DNA of 64,000 nt from Pusillimonas sp. UBA3987 (GCA_002384935.1 DGCD01000011.1:248001-312000); one strand, 5' to 3'. Counted from the stretch's first letter, positions 34,529 to 42,843 are shown. The notes: generated by a model not told the origin, from the sequence alone. Numbers and translations: made by a program.

Positions 34529-35062
34529 TTACAGGGTTTCAATAACGTGATTCTGGTTTGTGTAAATACACAGGTCACCGGCGATACCCAAAGATTTCTT
34601 GACGATTTCCTCGGCGGAAAGATCCGTATGCTGTAATAGTGCCAATGCGGCCGATTGTGCGTAGGCGCCACCGGAGCCAATGGCCGCCAGGCCGTACTCT
34701 GGTTCAAGTACGTCGCCATTGCCGCTTAGAATCAAGGAGTGATCTTTGTCGGCCACAATGAGCATGGCTTCAAGTCGGCGTAGAACCCGGTCGGTGCGCC
34801 AGTCGCGCGTAAGTTCCACTGCGGCCCGCATCAGGTGGCCCTGGTGCTTTTCCAGTTTCCCTTCGAATCGTTCCTGCAGGGTGAAGGCGTCGGCAGTGGC
34901 ACCGGCAAAGCCAGCCAGTACTTTGTCGTGAAATAAACGGCGAATTTTTCGGGCGGTTCCCTTGAATACGATATTGCCCAGAGTGACCTGGCCATCGCCG
35001 CCGATGGCAACCTGATCTCCGCGCCGGACGCAGACAATGGTAGTAGCGTGAAATTGTTCCAT
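34529..35062 (-). CDS. hslV: ATP-dependent protease peptidase subunit HslV
   Basis: A 177-residue proteasome-like peptidase. It begins MEQFHATTIVCVRRGDQ: the catalytic threonine lies after a six-residue leader, not directly after Met, so processing is needed. GGDGQVTLGN, the GSGGAYAQSAALAL segment and the final NQNHVIETL are all typical. The start at 35062 is chosen for AAAGGAAGG just before it and for family agreement; a longer in-frame reading would run into the dksA terminator. A sigma-32-like promoter lies just upstream. Confidence 0.96.
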   Translation of the reverse strand: MEQFHATTIVCVRRGDQVAIGGDGQVTLGNIVFKGTARKIRRLFHDKVLAGFAGATADAFTLQERFEGKLEKHQGHLMRAAVELTRDWRTDRVLRRLEAMLIVADKDHSLILSGNGDVLEPEYGLAAIGSGGAYAQSAALALLQHTDLSAEEIVKKSLGIAGDLCIYTNQNHVIETL

Positions 35063-35083
35063 ATTCCTTCCTTTGAACGCTTT

Positions 35084-35111
35084 ATGTGGGGCTGAAAGAT
35101 CAACTTTCAAG
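35084..35111 (-). promoter_or_regulatory. Heat-shock (sigma-32) promoter of hslVU
   Basis: On the minus strand a -35 box CTTGAAA is followed after 13 nt by CCCCACAT, close to the sigma-32 consensus CTTGAAA and CCCCATNT. Transcription would start about 15 nt before the hslV ATG. hslVU is a classical heat-shock operon, which supports the call. Confidence 0.7.
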
Positions 35112-35201
35112 GCCTGCGTGAACCTGCCTGTTGCCGGGTAAATAAAAAGCGGCATTGTGTCGGGAAACACAATGCCGTTTCGGGTGTGGCAGGCCTTGAA
35201 A
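35105..35201. repeat. Long-range inverted repeat enclosing the dksA terminator
   Basis: TTTCAAGGCCTG (35105-35116) and CAGGCCTTGAAA (35190-35201) are perfect 12-bp complementary arms. They enclose the dksA terminator stem. The left arm supplies the -35 box of the hslVU heat-shock promoter. Confidence 0.75.
35140..35177 (-). terminator. Rho-independent terminator of dksA
   Basis: CGGCATTGTGT (35150-35160) pairs with ACACAATGCCG (35167-35177) in an 11-bp stem. On the minus strand it is followed by CTTTTTATTT. It lies about 75 bp after the dksA stop and ahead of hslV. Confidence 0.88.
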
Positions 35202-35253
35202 CAGGCTGGGCGCCAAATGAATTGGGCAAGCCTTTGCGGGGGCCCAGACCTAC

Positions 35254-35703
35254 TCAGTCACCGTAGAGTTTTTGACGCATCTCACGTCGCTCCTGGGCCT
35301 CAAGCGAGAGCGTGGCGGTGGGACGTGCCAGCAAACGGGGAATGCCGATGGGTTCGCCCGTTTCCTCGCACCAGCCGTAATTTCCGCTGTCGATCATGGT
35401 CAGTGATTGCTGGACTTTCTTGAGCAGTTTGCGTTCGCGATCCCGAGTACGCAGCTCAAGCGCGTGTTCTTCTTCAATCGTGGCACGATCGGCCGGATCT
35501 GGAACAAATTGGGTTTCACGCAAGTGTTCGGTGGTCAGGCCTGCGTTCGTGAGAATGTCTTGTTCCAGCTGTTTGAGTCGATTGCGGAAAAAGGCCAGTT
35601 GTGCCTCGTTCATGTAATCGGACTCGGGCATGGCTAACAGTTCTTTTTCGGTGAGCAGCTTGCTTTGCGCTTCTTCTTTGGTGTTGCCTGATTTGGTGGC
35701 CAT
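35254..35703 (-). CDS. dksA: RNA polymerase-binding transcription factor DksA (zinc-finger cysteines mostly lost)
   Basis: A 149-residue DksA that works with ppGpp at the RNA polymerase secondary channel. The coiled-coil tip motif DPADRA (Asp69, Asp72) is intact. In the C-terminal globular domain only the first zinc-finger cysteine remains: the four positions are Cys112, Thr115, Ser133 and Ala136 (WCEETGEPIG, then RPTATLSLEA). It should therefore fold without zinc, as the DksA2 paralog of Pseudomonas does. It follows the CobW gene by 43 nt in the zinc homeostasis block. Confidence 0.93.
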   Translation of the reverse strand: MATKSGNTKEEAQSKLLTEKELLAMPESDYMNEAQLAFFRNRLKQLEQDILTNAGLTTEHLRETQFVPDPADRATIEEEHALELRTRDRERKLLKKVQQSLTMIDSGNYGWCEETGEPIGIPRLLARPTATLSLEAQERREMRQKLYGD

Positions 35704-35746
35704 GATGTACCCCTAAAAATAGACGTCTTGTGCTTACTGATATGTT

Positions 35747-36817
35747 TTAAGCAAGACAGTTATCCAGGCCCTGACGGAAAATGTCTTCGGGCAGTTTTCG
35801 ACCAATGAAAACCATTTTGGTTCCACGTTTTTCATTGGCTTGCCAGGCTTTGCCGGGCTCGGCGCCCATCATCATGTGTACCCCTTGGAATAACATGCGA
35901 CGGTTAATGCCTTTTATATATAAAATCCCTTTGTAACGCAGGAGATCGGGCCCATAGACCTGAACAATGCCCCCCAGAAATTCTTCCAGCTTTTCCGGGT
36001 CGAACGCCTCGTTGGAACGATAGACAAACGCGCCGATATCGTCGTTGTGATGCGCGTGATGATGATCATGATGATGTCCGTGATCATGATGGTCATGGCC
36101 ATGATGGTGGTCATGGTCATGCGCTGCATCGGGGTGCGTTTCGGCCAGGAATTCGGGGTCGATGTCCAGAATGGTGTTCAGGTTGAACCCGCTGATATCG
36201 AGCAGGTCTTTGATATTCGCTTCACCGAAATGGACCGTTGTCACGGGTGCTCGCGGATTCATCTGCACGATACGCGAGCGCAGCGCCTGAAATTCGTCGT
36301 CGGTGACCAGGTCTTTCTTGGAGACAAGAATCCTGTCGGCGAACCCCACTTGTTTTTGCGCTTCTTCCTGTTCGTTTAGTGTTTCCATGCCGTGCTTGGC
36401 ATCGACAATGGTAAGCACGGAATCGAGCCGGAAATACTCGGCAATATCGTCATCCATGAAAAAAGTCTGGCAAACCGGGCCTGGATTCGCCATGCCGGTT
36501 GTTTCGATAACAATGCGGTCGAAGGCGATATCGCCGGCCTTGCGTTTAACGCGCAGTTCGCTGAGTGCGCGTTGCAGGTCGCCGCGAATAGTGCAGCACA
36601 CGCAGCCGTTGCTAAGCTCGATGATCTGTTCGTCGCTGTCTTGGACAAGCAACTCGTTATCAATGCTTTCCGGCCCGAATTCATTTTCAATCACCGCAAT
36701 GCGCTGCCCATGGTTTTCCGAGAGCAAACGCTTAAGCAAGGTGGTTTTACCCGCGCCCAGGAAGCCGGTAAGGATGGTGACGGGCACCATATTGTCAATT
36801 TTTAATCCGGTGGTCAT
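35747..36817 (-). CDS. CobW/COG0523 family GTPase, probable zinc metallochaperone
   Basis: A 356-residue G3E GTPase. Walker A is GFLGAGKTT (residues 18-26); the metal-binding CVCC motif lies around residue 72, and the guanine-specificity SKKD around residue 165. A His/Asp-rich stretch of some 30 residues (about 225-257) precedes the CobW C-terminal domain. COG0523 proteins next to Zur and Znu genes supply zinc under shortage. It lies between zur (172 nt upstream) and dksA (43 nt downstream) on the minus strand. Confidence 0.9.
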   Translation of the reverse strand: MTTGLKIDNMVPVTILTGFLGAGKTTLLKRLLSENHGQRIAVIENEFGPESIDNELLVQDSDEQIIELSNGCVCCTIRGDLQRALSELRVKRKAGDIAFDRIVIETTGMANPGPVCQTFFMDDDIAEYFRLDSVLTIVDAKHGMETLNEQEEAQKQVGFADRILVSKKDLVTDDEFQALRSRIVQMNPRAPVTTVHFGEANIKDLLDISGFNLNTILDIDPEFLAETHPDAAHDHDHHHGHDHHDHGHHHDHHHAHHNDDIGAFVYRSNEAFDPEKLEEFLGGIVQVYGPDLLRYKGILYIKGINRRMLFQGVHMMMGAEPGKAWQANEKRGTKMVFIGRKLPEDIFRQGLDNCLA

Positions 36818-36989
36818 AACAGCTCACAACACGCAGCCCAAAAGTGGGAGGCCTTAAAAGGTTCCCGGGTGTTTTGGGGATGCATAAGAAAATATCAACG
36901 TGCGATTACAGCACAGCCCGGCGTCAAGAGCAAACGGTTTGCTTAGTTGTTGTAATAAAAGCGCTTTTTGGGTTCGGGTAAGTACCGAC

Positions 36990-37490
36990 TCATCCCTGTG
37001 GAGTTTCGCCGTGCGGGCCGTTATGCCGCTGTTGGTGGCAACGGTTGCATAGCGCTCTGAGTTCGGTTTCGTGATGCTCCAGAACAAAGCCTGCACTGGC
37101 TACTTTGCGTGCCAGTTTTTTGTGTAGTTCGGGGTCGCTGAATTCTGCAACGGCGCCACATTGGGTGCAGATGACCAGAATGTCGTGGGGGTCGCCGGCA
37201 GCGTCCATGCAGGCCGCCCAGGCGTTGACGGCGTCAAGACGATGAATCAGGCCTTCTTCAATCAAGAAGTCGAGTGCGCGATAAACGGTGGGGGGCGCTG
37301 CGCCAGGCTGGAACTCCCGAATCTCTTCCAGCAACTCATAGGCTTTCACACTGCGTTGCCGCCGTAGCAGGATTTCCAGTACTTTGCGTCGGATCGGCGT
37401 GAGCCGGCGACCTCGTTGGCTGCAAAGTTTTTCTGCTGTTTTAAGTTGTTTGGCGATGCCCGAAGACAATTCGCTGGCTTGACGAGGCAT
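36990..37490 (-). CDS. zur: Fur family zinc uptake regulator Zur
   Basis: A 166-residue Fur-family repressor. The winged helix is in RRLTPIRRKVLEILLRRQRSVKAYELLEEI and PTVYRALDFLIEEGLIHRL. The dimerisation half has two CxxC pairs, CTQCG (about residue 118) and CNRCHQ (about 153), which hold structural zinc, plus HDILVIC and LEHHETEL with the regulatory ligands. The genes around it (znuCBA, CobW) and the palindrome just upstream indicate zinc rather than iron sensing. Confidence 0.9.
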   Translation of the reverse strand: MPRQASELSSGIAKQLKTAEKLCSQRGRRLTPIRRKVLEILLRRQRSVKAYELLEEIREFQPGAAPPTVYRALDFLIEEGLIHRLDAVNAWAACMDAAGDPHDILVICTQCGAVAEFSDPELHKKLARKVASAGFVLEHHETELRALCNRCHQQRHNGPHGETPQG

Positions 37491-37508
37491 AGTGTATCCG
37501 TGTGCCGT

Positions 37509-37520
37509 ATGTTATAACAT
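37509..37520. promoter_or_regulatory. Zur box between zur and the znu operon
   Basis: ATGTTATAACAT is a perfect 12-bp palindrome that resembles the core of the gammaproteobacterial Zur operator (TGTTATANTATAACA). It lies 19 nt before zur and about 45 nt before the small ORF that precedes znuC, so it could control both directions. Confidence 0.7.
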
Positions 37521-37565
37521 TGCTCTAACAGCGCTGTAAGACTCAACTTCTCATTATCCTCAATT

Positions 37566-37712
37566 ATGTCTGTTTTTTCCCGGTCTGTGCGTCAACGTCC
37601 ACCATATCGGGGCTCAATTGTTCTGTTTTCCGCCTGGGCTCGCGCGTGGCGTACTGCAATCGTGGTCGCTTTTTTGTGGGCGGTAACGGGTTGGGCCATG
37701 CAATGGTGGTAG
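37566..37712 (+). CDS. Trp-rich 48-residue small membrane ORF upstream of znuC
   Basis: An open frame of 48 codons from ATG to TAG: MSVFSRSVRQRPPYRGS, then a hydrophobic segment containing AIVVAFLWAVTGWAM, ending QWW. Six of 48 residues are Trp. It has a basic N-terminus and one likely membrane span. It lies just downstream of the Zur box and ends 10 nt before the znuC ATG. No convincing ribosome binding site precedes it, so translation is unproven; it may be a leader peptide or a small Znu-associated protein. Confidence 0.4.
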   Translation: MSVFSRSVRQRPPYRGSIVLFSAWARAWRTAIVVAFLWAVTGWAMQWW

Positions 37713-37722
37713 GTTGCAGCTT

Positions 37723-38439
37723 ATGAGCCGGGCGATTATTGAACTTGACGAAGTGTCGTTGGGCTGGCGTGATCGCGTTGCGCTTCGCGACGTGTCTGGT
37801 TGCTTTGCACAAGGGTCTTTAACTGCAGTGGTCGGGCCGAATGGCGCAGGCAAGTCGACGCTGGTCAAGGCCTTGATGGGGCAGTTAAGTCCGCTCAGTG
37901 GCCAGATTCGGCTTGCGCCCGACGCTCGCGATAATGTTGCCTGTTTGCCGCAGCTTGGTGAGCTGGACCGCAGCTTTCCGATTTGTGTGTACGATCTTGT
38001 CGCAATGGGCGCCTGGCGCCGAACCGGTTGGTGGAAGGGCTTTGGCGTTTCAGAACATGAACGGGTGCTGCAGGCGCTTGATACGGTGGGTTTGGCTGAT
38101 TTCAGCCGGCGCATTATCGGTACGCTTTCGGGCGGACAGCTTCAGCGAGCCTTGTTTGCGCGCCTGATGCTGCACAATGCCAGCGTGCTGATTCTTGATG
38201 AACCCTTTGCCGCCGTCGATCGTGACACCACGGATGACTTGTTGAAGCTCTTGCTCGGTTGGCACAAAGAGGGGCGTACGGTGATTGTCGTATTGCATGA
38301 TCTTGATTGTGTACGTAACTTGTTCCCAGAAACGCTTTTGTTGGCAGGGCAGGTTGTAGGCTGGGGGCCAACTGAGCAGGTGTTAAGCGCCGAAAACCTG
38401 CATCTGGCTCGCCATTTGTGTGCGGGGGACTACCTGTGA
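37723..38439 (+). CDS. znuC: Zinc ABC transporter ATP-binding protein
   Basis: A 238-residue ATPase. Walker A GPNGAGKST (about residues 40-48), signature LSGGQLQRALFARLM and Walker B VLILDEPFAAVD are clear, with the switch His in VIVVLHDLDC. The ATG at 37723 is preferred over an in-frame TTG 9 nt upstream. It overlaps znuB by 4 nt (GTGA). Together with znuB and znuA it forms the high-affinity zinc importer behind the Zur box. Confidence 0.92.
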   Translation: MSRAIIELDEVSLGWRDRVALRDVSGCFAQGSLTAVVGPNGAGKSTLVKALMGQLSPLSGQIRLAPDARDNVACLPQLGELDRSFPICVYDLVAMGAWRRTGWWKGFGVSEHERVLQALDTVGLADFSRRIIGTLSGGQLQRALFARLMLHNASVLILDEPFAAVDRDTTDDLLKLLLGWHKEGRTVIVVLHDLDCVRNLFPETLLLAGQVVGWGPTEQVLSAENLHLARHLCAGDYL

Positions 38440-39326
38440 GCGGAATAGACTTCCTGTTCCTGCCTTTCACGGAGTTTGCCTTCATGCGGCGGGCACTGGC
38501 AGGTTCTGTTTCATTGGCATTTGCCGCCGGCCCGTTGGGTGTCATTCTTGTGCTGCGGCGCATGAGTCTGATGGGCGACGCGATGGCGCACGCTATTTTG
38601 CCTGGGGTCGCAGTTGGCTTTTTAACGGCCGGACTGTCGTTGTGGGCGATGGCGCTTGGCGGTTTGATAACCGGTTTGCTGGTTGCGTTATTGGCCGGGT
38701 TCGTATCTCGTTTGACGCCCTTGCGTGAAGATGCCAGTTTTGCTGCCTTTTATCTGGTTTCCCTGGGTTTGGGGGTGTTGCTGGTGTCGTTGCGCGGCTC
38801 AAATATGGATCTGATCCATGTGCTGTTTGGAACGGTATTGGGTTTGAATGATGCTTCGCTTTTATTGGTAACTGCAACCGCCACGGTGACGCTTTTTGTG
38901 CTGGCGTTAATATTGCGCCCCTTGGTGGCGGAGTGCCTTGACCCTGCATTCATGCGGGCTGAAAAAGGACGCGGTTCGATCAGCCATATGGTCTTTCTGG
39001 TCTTGTTGGTCATGACGCTGGTGGCGGGCTTTCAGGTTTTGGGTACATTAATGGTGGTTGGCATCATGATGCTGCCAGCCGCGTCGGCCCGGTTCTGGGT
39101 GCGTTCGGTTGTAAGGCAGATGGCCATGGCCGCGTTAATTGGTGTTGCTGCGTCGTACATGGGCCTGCTGTTTTCTTATTATTTCGATGTGCCGGCTTCG
39201 GCGTCGATTATTTTAACGGCGGGCATCCTGTATTTCGTTTCGGTTGTGGCGGGGCCGCAAGGTGGTTTGCTACAGGTTGCGCGTCAGTATCGCGCGCGAC
39301 GTCATCTGTCACATATTGTTAAATAA
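38436..39326 (+). CDS. znuB: Zinc ABC transporter permease
   Basis: A 296-residue ABC-3 family permease with about eight membrane spans. LGVILVLRRMSLMGDAMAHAILPGVAVGF (residues 29-57) is the characteristic cytoplasmic coupling region, and VLGTLMVVGIMMLPAASARFW is the conserved later helix. It starts with GTG at 38436 inside the znuC stop. znuA follows after 22 nt. Confidence 0.92.
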   Translation: MSGIDFLFLPFTEFAFMRRALAGSVSLAFAAGPLGVILVLRRMSLMGDAMAHAILPGVAVGFLTAGLSLWAMALGGLITGLLVALLAGFVSRLTPLREDASFAAFYLVSLGLGVLLVSLRGSNMDLIHVLFGTVLGLNDASLLLVTATATVTLFVLALILRPLVAECLDPAFMRAEKGRGSISHMVFLVLLVMTLVAGFQVLGTLMVVGIMMLPAASARFWVRSVVRQMAMAALIGVAASYMGLLFSYYFDVPASASIILTAGILYFVSVVAGPQGGLLQVARQYRARRHLSHIVK

Positions 39327-39348
39327 CGTGGGTAAAAAGAGGTAGAGC

Positions 39349-40305
39349 ATGAACTTAGGCGTCATTTTCCTGCGTTCGTCGGCCATCAGGCGGTTATGTG
39401 CCGTTGCGATGTTTTTATTTTTTGCCGGCGCCCATGCGGCCGAGCCTGTGCGTGTTGTGGCGACATTTTCAATTCTGGGTGACATGGTTTCTGTTGTTGG
39501 GGGCGAAAACGTTGAAGTGGTCACTTTGGTGGGGCCTGAAACGGATTCACATGGGTTTGAGCCGACTGCGCGCGAAAACAGGATGCTCTCTCAGGCGCAG
39601 GTACTGGTGTCGAACGGATTGGGATTTGAAGGGTGGCTGCCGCGCCTGATAGAGGCTTCAGGGTTCGATGGCCTGGAAATTGTGGCGTCCAAAGGCGTAG
39701 AGCCGCGTTTGCTTGCGCTTTCCGATGATGATCATGGTCACCATGGACACGATCATCATGCCGGCGAGAATGGCCATGCTGACCCTCATGCCTGGCAGGA
39801 CTTGACCAACGGTATTCAATATGTGCGCAATATCGCCAATGGCCTGGCGCGAATCGATCCGGTTAACCGGGCCAGATATCAGGAGCGGGCCCGGGTATAT
39901 ATCGAAGAAATGGAAAAGTTGCATGACGAAATAAAAGGGCAGCTTGAAGCGATTCCGGCACAGCGTCGCCGTGTAGTTACCGCGCATGATGCGTTTGGCT
40001 ATTTTGGTCAGGCCTATGGCGTTACATTTATCCCGATCGTTGGTATCTCGTCTGATGCTGAACCGTCTGCGTGGGAAATGGCAGACATTATCCGGCTGAT
40101 AAGGGAAAGCAAGGGCGTTGCATTGTTCGATGAAAACGCAACGGGCGCCTCTCGCATTCTGGAACAAATTGCGCGTGATACCGGGCTCAAGGTGGGTGGG
40201 GTGCTGTACTCCGATACCTTGGCCTCGGTTGATCAGCCGGCGGGCACTTACCTGGGTATGTTCAAGTGGAACGCGGGCCGGTTGTTGTTTTCAATCAAGC
40301 CTTGA
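39349..40305 (+). CDS. znuA: Periplasmic zinc-binding protein
   Basis: A 318-residue cluster A-I metal-binding protein. The signal peptide ends near AHAAEP (residue 26). Metal-ligand positions are visible in DSHGFEPTA, DPHAWQDLTNG and TAHDAFGYFGQAYG. A His/Asp-rich loop (about residues 127-145) sits between the first two, as in zinc-specific ZnuA. The neighbouring zur, znuC and znuB make zinc the likely metal; manganese-type homologs lack such a loop. Confidence 0.9.
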   Translation: MNLGVIFLRSSAIRRLCAVAMFLFFAGAHAAEPVRVVATFSILGDMVSVVGGENVEVVTLVGPETDSHGFEPTARENRMLSQAQVLVSNGLGFEGWLPRLIEASGFDGLEIVASKGVEPRLLALSDDDHGHHGHDHHAGENGHADPHAWQDLTNGIQYVRNIANGLARIDPVNRARYQERARVYIEEMEKLHDEIKGQLEAIPAQRRRVVTAHDAFGYFGQAYGVTFIPIVGISSDAEPSAWEMADIIRLIRESKGVALFDENATGASRILEQIARDTGLKVGGVLYSDTLASVDQPAGTYLGMFKWNAGRLLFSIKP

Positions 40306-40332
40306 GTATCGCAAGCGCCGGCCCTGTGCGTG

Positions 40333-41295
40333 TTATTTGCTTTTGCGAGTTGCACGGGGATGAGCTTTGTCATAGGCGTTAGCCAAATGCTGGAAGTCCA
40401 GGCGCGTATAAATTTGCGTCGTGGAAATATTGGCATGCCCCAATAGCTCTTGCACCGCTCTTAAGTCCTGTGCCGATTGCAGCATATGGCTGGCAAAACT
40501 GTGACGCAGGCTGTGTGGATGAACGTTGATGGGCAGGCCCAGCTGTTGGACCAGTTTGTTCAACTGTATCTGAACGACACGCGGGCTGATACGTTTTCCC
40601 CGTTCCCCAAGAAAAAGTGCGGCTTCGGTATCTGCACTGGGCTGGCTCGCCAGCAAATCCCGACGCACTACAAGCCATTTTTGTACGGCCTGAATTGCAT
40701 GACGCCCCAGCGGTACTTGGCGTGTTTTACCGCCTTTTCCGGCAATGGTTGCCTGTGCGTTGGGAAGGTCGACCCAACTGGCGGAAGTGTGTTGGGGGCT
40801 ATGGTGGTAGCGCCAATCGAGACTCACCAGCTCGGCTAAACGTAGGCCACTGGAGTATAAAACTTCAAACATGGCCTGGTCGCGCAGTTCAATATTTGAG
40901 TTCGGTGGCGGCAAGCCAGGCCGGTCGAGTAACGCCTGGGTTTGCTCAACGGACAGTGCTTTGGGCAACTGTCTTGCTGCTTTCGGAGCACGTATGCCTT
41001 TTGTGGGGTTTTCGTTCAGGCCGGCTTGCGGGCCCCACCATTGATAGAAGCCGCGCCATGCCGCGAGCGCACGTGCCAGGCTGCGGGGCTGGTGGCCCTG
41101 GCTGCGCAGCCGGGCGATGGTGCGGCGAATATGATCTTCATGCAGATTTTCCACTGTGGTGTCTGGATTCAGCGCAATCAGATGAGCCAGGTCGTGTTCG
41201 TATGCCTGCAGGGTATGGCGTGAATAACGTCGGTTTGTTTCCAGGTGGCGTAGCCAGCGACGCACGGGCTCAGGTAGTGCGCTCACTGTGCTCAT
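40333..41295 (-). CDS. xerC: Tyrosine recombinase XerC
   Basis: A 320-residue site-specific recombinase that resolves chromosome dimers at dif together with XerD. The N-terminal SAM-like domain includes RRYSRHTLQAYEHDL. The catalytic domain has SSGLRLAELV (first Arg), GKGGKTRQVPLG (Lys), HSLRHSFASHML (His and second Arg), LGHANISTTQIYTRL (His and nucleophile Tyr). It follows the DUF484 gene by 1 nt; dapF-DUF484-xerC is a conserved order. Confidence 0.95.
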   Translation of the reverse strand: MSTVSALPEPVRRWLRHLETNRRYSRHTLQAYEHDLAHLIALNPDTTVENLHEDHIRRTIARLRSQGHQPRSLARALAAWRGFYQWWGPQAGLNENPTKGIRAPKAARQLPKALSVEQTQALLDRPGLPPPNSNIELRDQAMFEVLYSSGLRLAELVSLDWRYHHSPQHTSASWVDLPNAQATIAGKGGKTRQVPLGRHAIQAVQKWLVVRRDLLASQPSADTEAALFLGERGKRISPRVVQIQLNKLVQQLGLPINVHPHSLRHSFASHMLQSAQDLRAVQELLGHANISTTQIYTRLDFQHLANAYDKAHPRATRKSK

Positions 41296-41296
41296 C

Positions 41297-41950
41297 CTAC
41301 TTCAGCCGGGAAAGCGCAGCTGAAGCGAGCGAACTTAAAATTTCCAGGAATGCGGTGCCCATGTCGGGTTGGAAGCGCTCCTGGTCATTTGCAGCCAGGA
41401 CCAACAAACCAAATACACCCTCATTGTCTTTCAGGGGCACCACGGCCAGCGATTGGGCTGGCTCGTTTAGCCATGCGATCACAGGTTGATCGGTAACCGG
41501 CCCGCAGTAAGGCGTGTCCAGGGTGTCGGCATATTGCTTTATTTCTGCCGTCATGCCGTCGGTAAATTGTGTGTTGCCGCATTGCGACAACCCCCACACC
41601 TTCAGTGATGTGTTCGGCAGTTCAAACAAGGACGATAAGTGATCGACAATTAATTGGGGCAGGCGCTCTGCGTTGGGCTCGGCCAGCATTTGACAACACC
41701 AGGTGGTGAGGGTGCGACTGATTTTCTCGTTGCCCGACGCGTTGTTGATCAGGCCCGACAAACGCCACTCAAGGTCTTTGGTCTTGGCGCGAAGGGTAAG
41801 GATCTGACGCTCACCCAAAGAAATTGCCCGTGTTTCATGCGGGTGCGGGACCCGCAATTCCGAGAATACTTCAGCGTGCTCGTGGAAAAACTCCGGGTTG
41901 CTTGCCAGGAAGCGGGCGATGTCTTCAGCGGTGAAGGTTGAGGCGCTCAT
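41297..41950 (-). CDS. DUF484 family protein
   Basis: A 217-residue DUF484 protein. The N-terminal FTAEDIARFLASNPEFFHEHAEVFSEL is the family signature, followed by LGERQILTLRAKTKDLEWRLS and a GAF-like domain to the end. No biochemical role is established. It sits between dapF (17 nt upstream) and xerC (1 nt downstream), as in many Proteobacteria. Confidence 0.92.
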   Translation of the reverse strand: MSASTFTAEDIARFLASNPEFFHEHAEVFSELRVPHPHETRAISLGERQILTLRAKTKDLEWRLSGLINNASGNEKISRTLTTWCCQMLAEPNAERLPQLIVDHLSSLFELPNTSLKVWGLSQCGNTQFTDGMTAEIKQYADTLDTPYCGPVTDQPVIAWLNEPAQSLAVVPLKDNEGVFGLLVLAANDQERFQPDMGTAFLEILSSLASAALSRLK

Positions 41951-41967
41951 TTGCCAATTGTCCTTGT

Positions 41968-42843
41968 TCAGTCGTTTTGGGTAAGCTTATCAATGTCGAC
42001 CTCTCCGGTAAACACAGTCGTTGCCGGGCCGGTCATGTAGAGATCGGGGTTTGCCCAATCGATCGTTAGTGTGCCGCCGCGAGTATGTACCGTTACCGGG
42101 TTGTCGAGCAAGCCGCGGCGTATGCCCGCAACCGCAGCTGCGCAGGCCCCTGTGCCGCATGACAACGTCTCGCCCGCACCCCGTTCGTAAACGCGCAGTT
42201 TTATGGTGTGTCGGTCAACAATTTCCATGAATCCGGCATTCACCCGCTGGGCAAATCGAGGATGCGACTCAATGAAGGGGCCCAGTTCTGCAACGGGTGC
42301 CGTTTCGATGTTTTCCACAACCTGGACGGCGTGGGGGTTCGAGATGGCAACCAGTGAAATATGAACAGGTGAAGAGGCGTTCGGCACCGGCAACAGCCAG
42401 ACGGCGTCTTGATGTTGCTGTTCGCTACTTAACGCTTTCGCATTGAAGTGAAGGTCCTCGGGCTCAAAGCGTGTTTGTCCCATATTGACGATAACTTCAC
42501 CGGTGTCGGTTTCAGTCAGGACAATCAGGCCGGTTTGTATCTCGGCCTTTAAAGGGTTTCTTTTGGAAAGCCCCTGCTCGTGAACGAAACGCACGAAGCA
42601 TCTGGCACCGTTTCCGCAGTGTTCCACTTCGCTGCCATCTGAGTTGAAAACGCGGTAACGAAAGTCGGCTTCAGGATGCGACGGTGTGTCCACCAGCAGC
42701 ACCTGGTCGGCACCGATGCCGAAGTGTCGATCAGCCAGGGCGCGGGCGCGTTTCGGAGTCATTTCGATTGCCTGGCGTATGCCGTCCAGAACAACGAAGT
42801 CGTTTCCTGCGCCATGCATTTTGGTGAATGTCCAGATTGTCAT
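41968..42843 (-). CDS. dapF: Diaminopimelate epimerase
   Basis: A 291-residue PLP-independent epimerase converting LL- to meso-diaminopimelate for lysine and peptidoglycan. FTKMHGAGNDFVVLDG (residues 5-20) is the N-terminal motif. The two catalytic Cys are in SEVEHCGNGARCFVRF and ETLSCGTGACAAAVAG. The ATG at 42843 is chosen, as the preceding in-frame residues do not match the family and overlap the acyltransferase gene. Confidence 0.96.
   Translation of the reverse strand: MTIWTFTKMHGAGNDFVVLDGIRQAIEMTPKRARALADRHFGIGADQVLLVDTPSHPEADFRYRVFNSDGSEVEHCGNGARCFVRFVHEQGLSKRNPLKAEIQTGLIVLTETDTGEVIVNMGQTRFEPEDLHFNAKALSSEQQHQDAVWLLPVPNASSPVHISLVAISNPHAVQVVENIETAPVAELGPFIESHPRFAQRVNAGFMEIVDRHTIKLRVYERGAGETLSCGTGACAAAVAGIRRGLLDNPVTVHTRGGTLTIDWANPDLYMTGPATTVFTGEVDIDKLTQND

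Noticed and set aside
35063..35170. Longer N-terminus for hslV
   Set aside because: It would include the heat-shock promoter and half of the dksA terminator, and the ribosome binding site fits the ATG at 35062.
36025..36125. CAT/ATG-rich repeat tract as a CRISPR or microsatellite
   Set aside because: It encodes the His/Asp-rich metal loop of the CobW GTPase in frame.
40333..41295. Integrase of a mobile element
   Set aside because: The tyrosine recombinase sits in the conserved dapF-DUF484-xerC order and matches XerC in length and motifs.
40617..41489. Plus-strand open frame of 290 codons opposite xerC
   Set aside because: Antisense to xerC and DUF484, with no family match or ribosome binding site.
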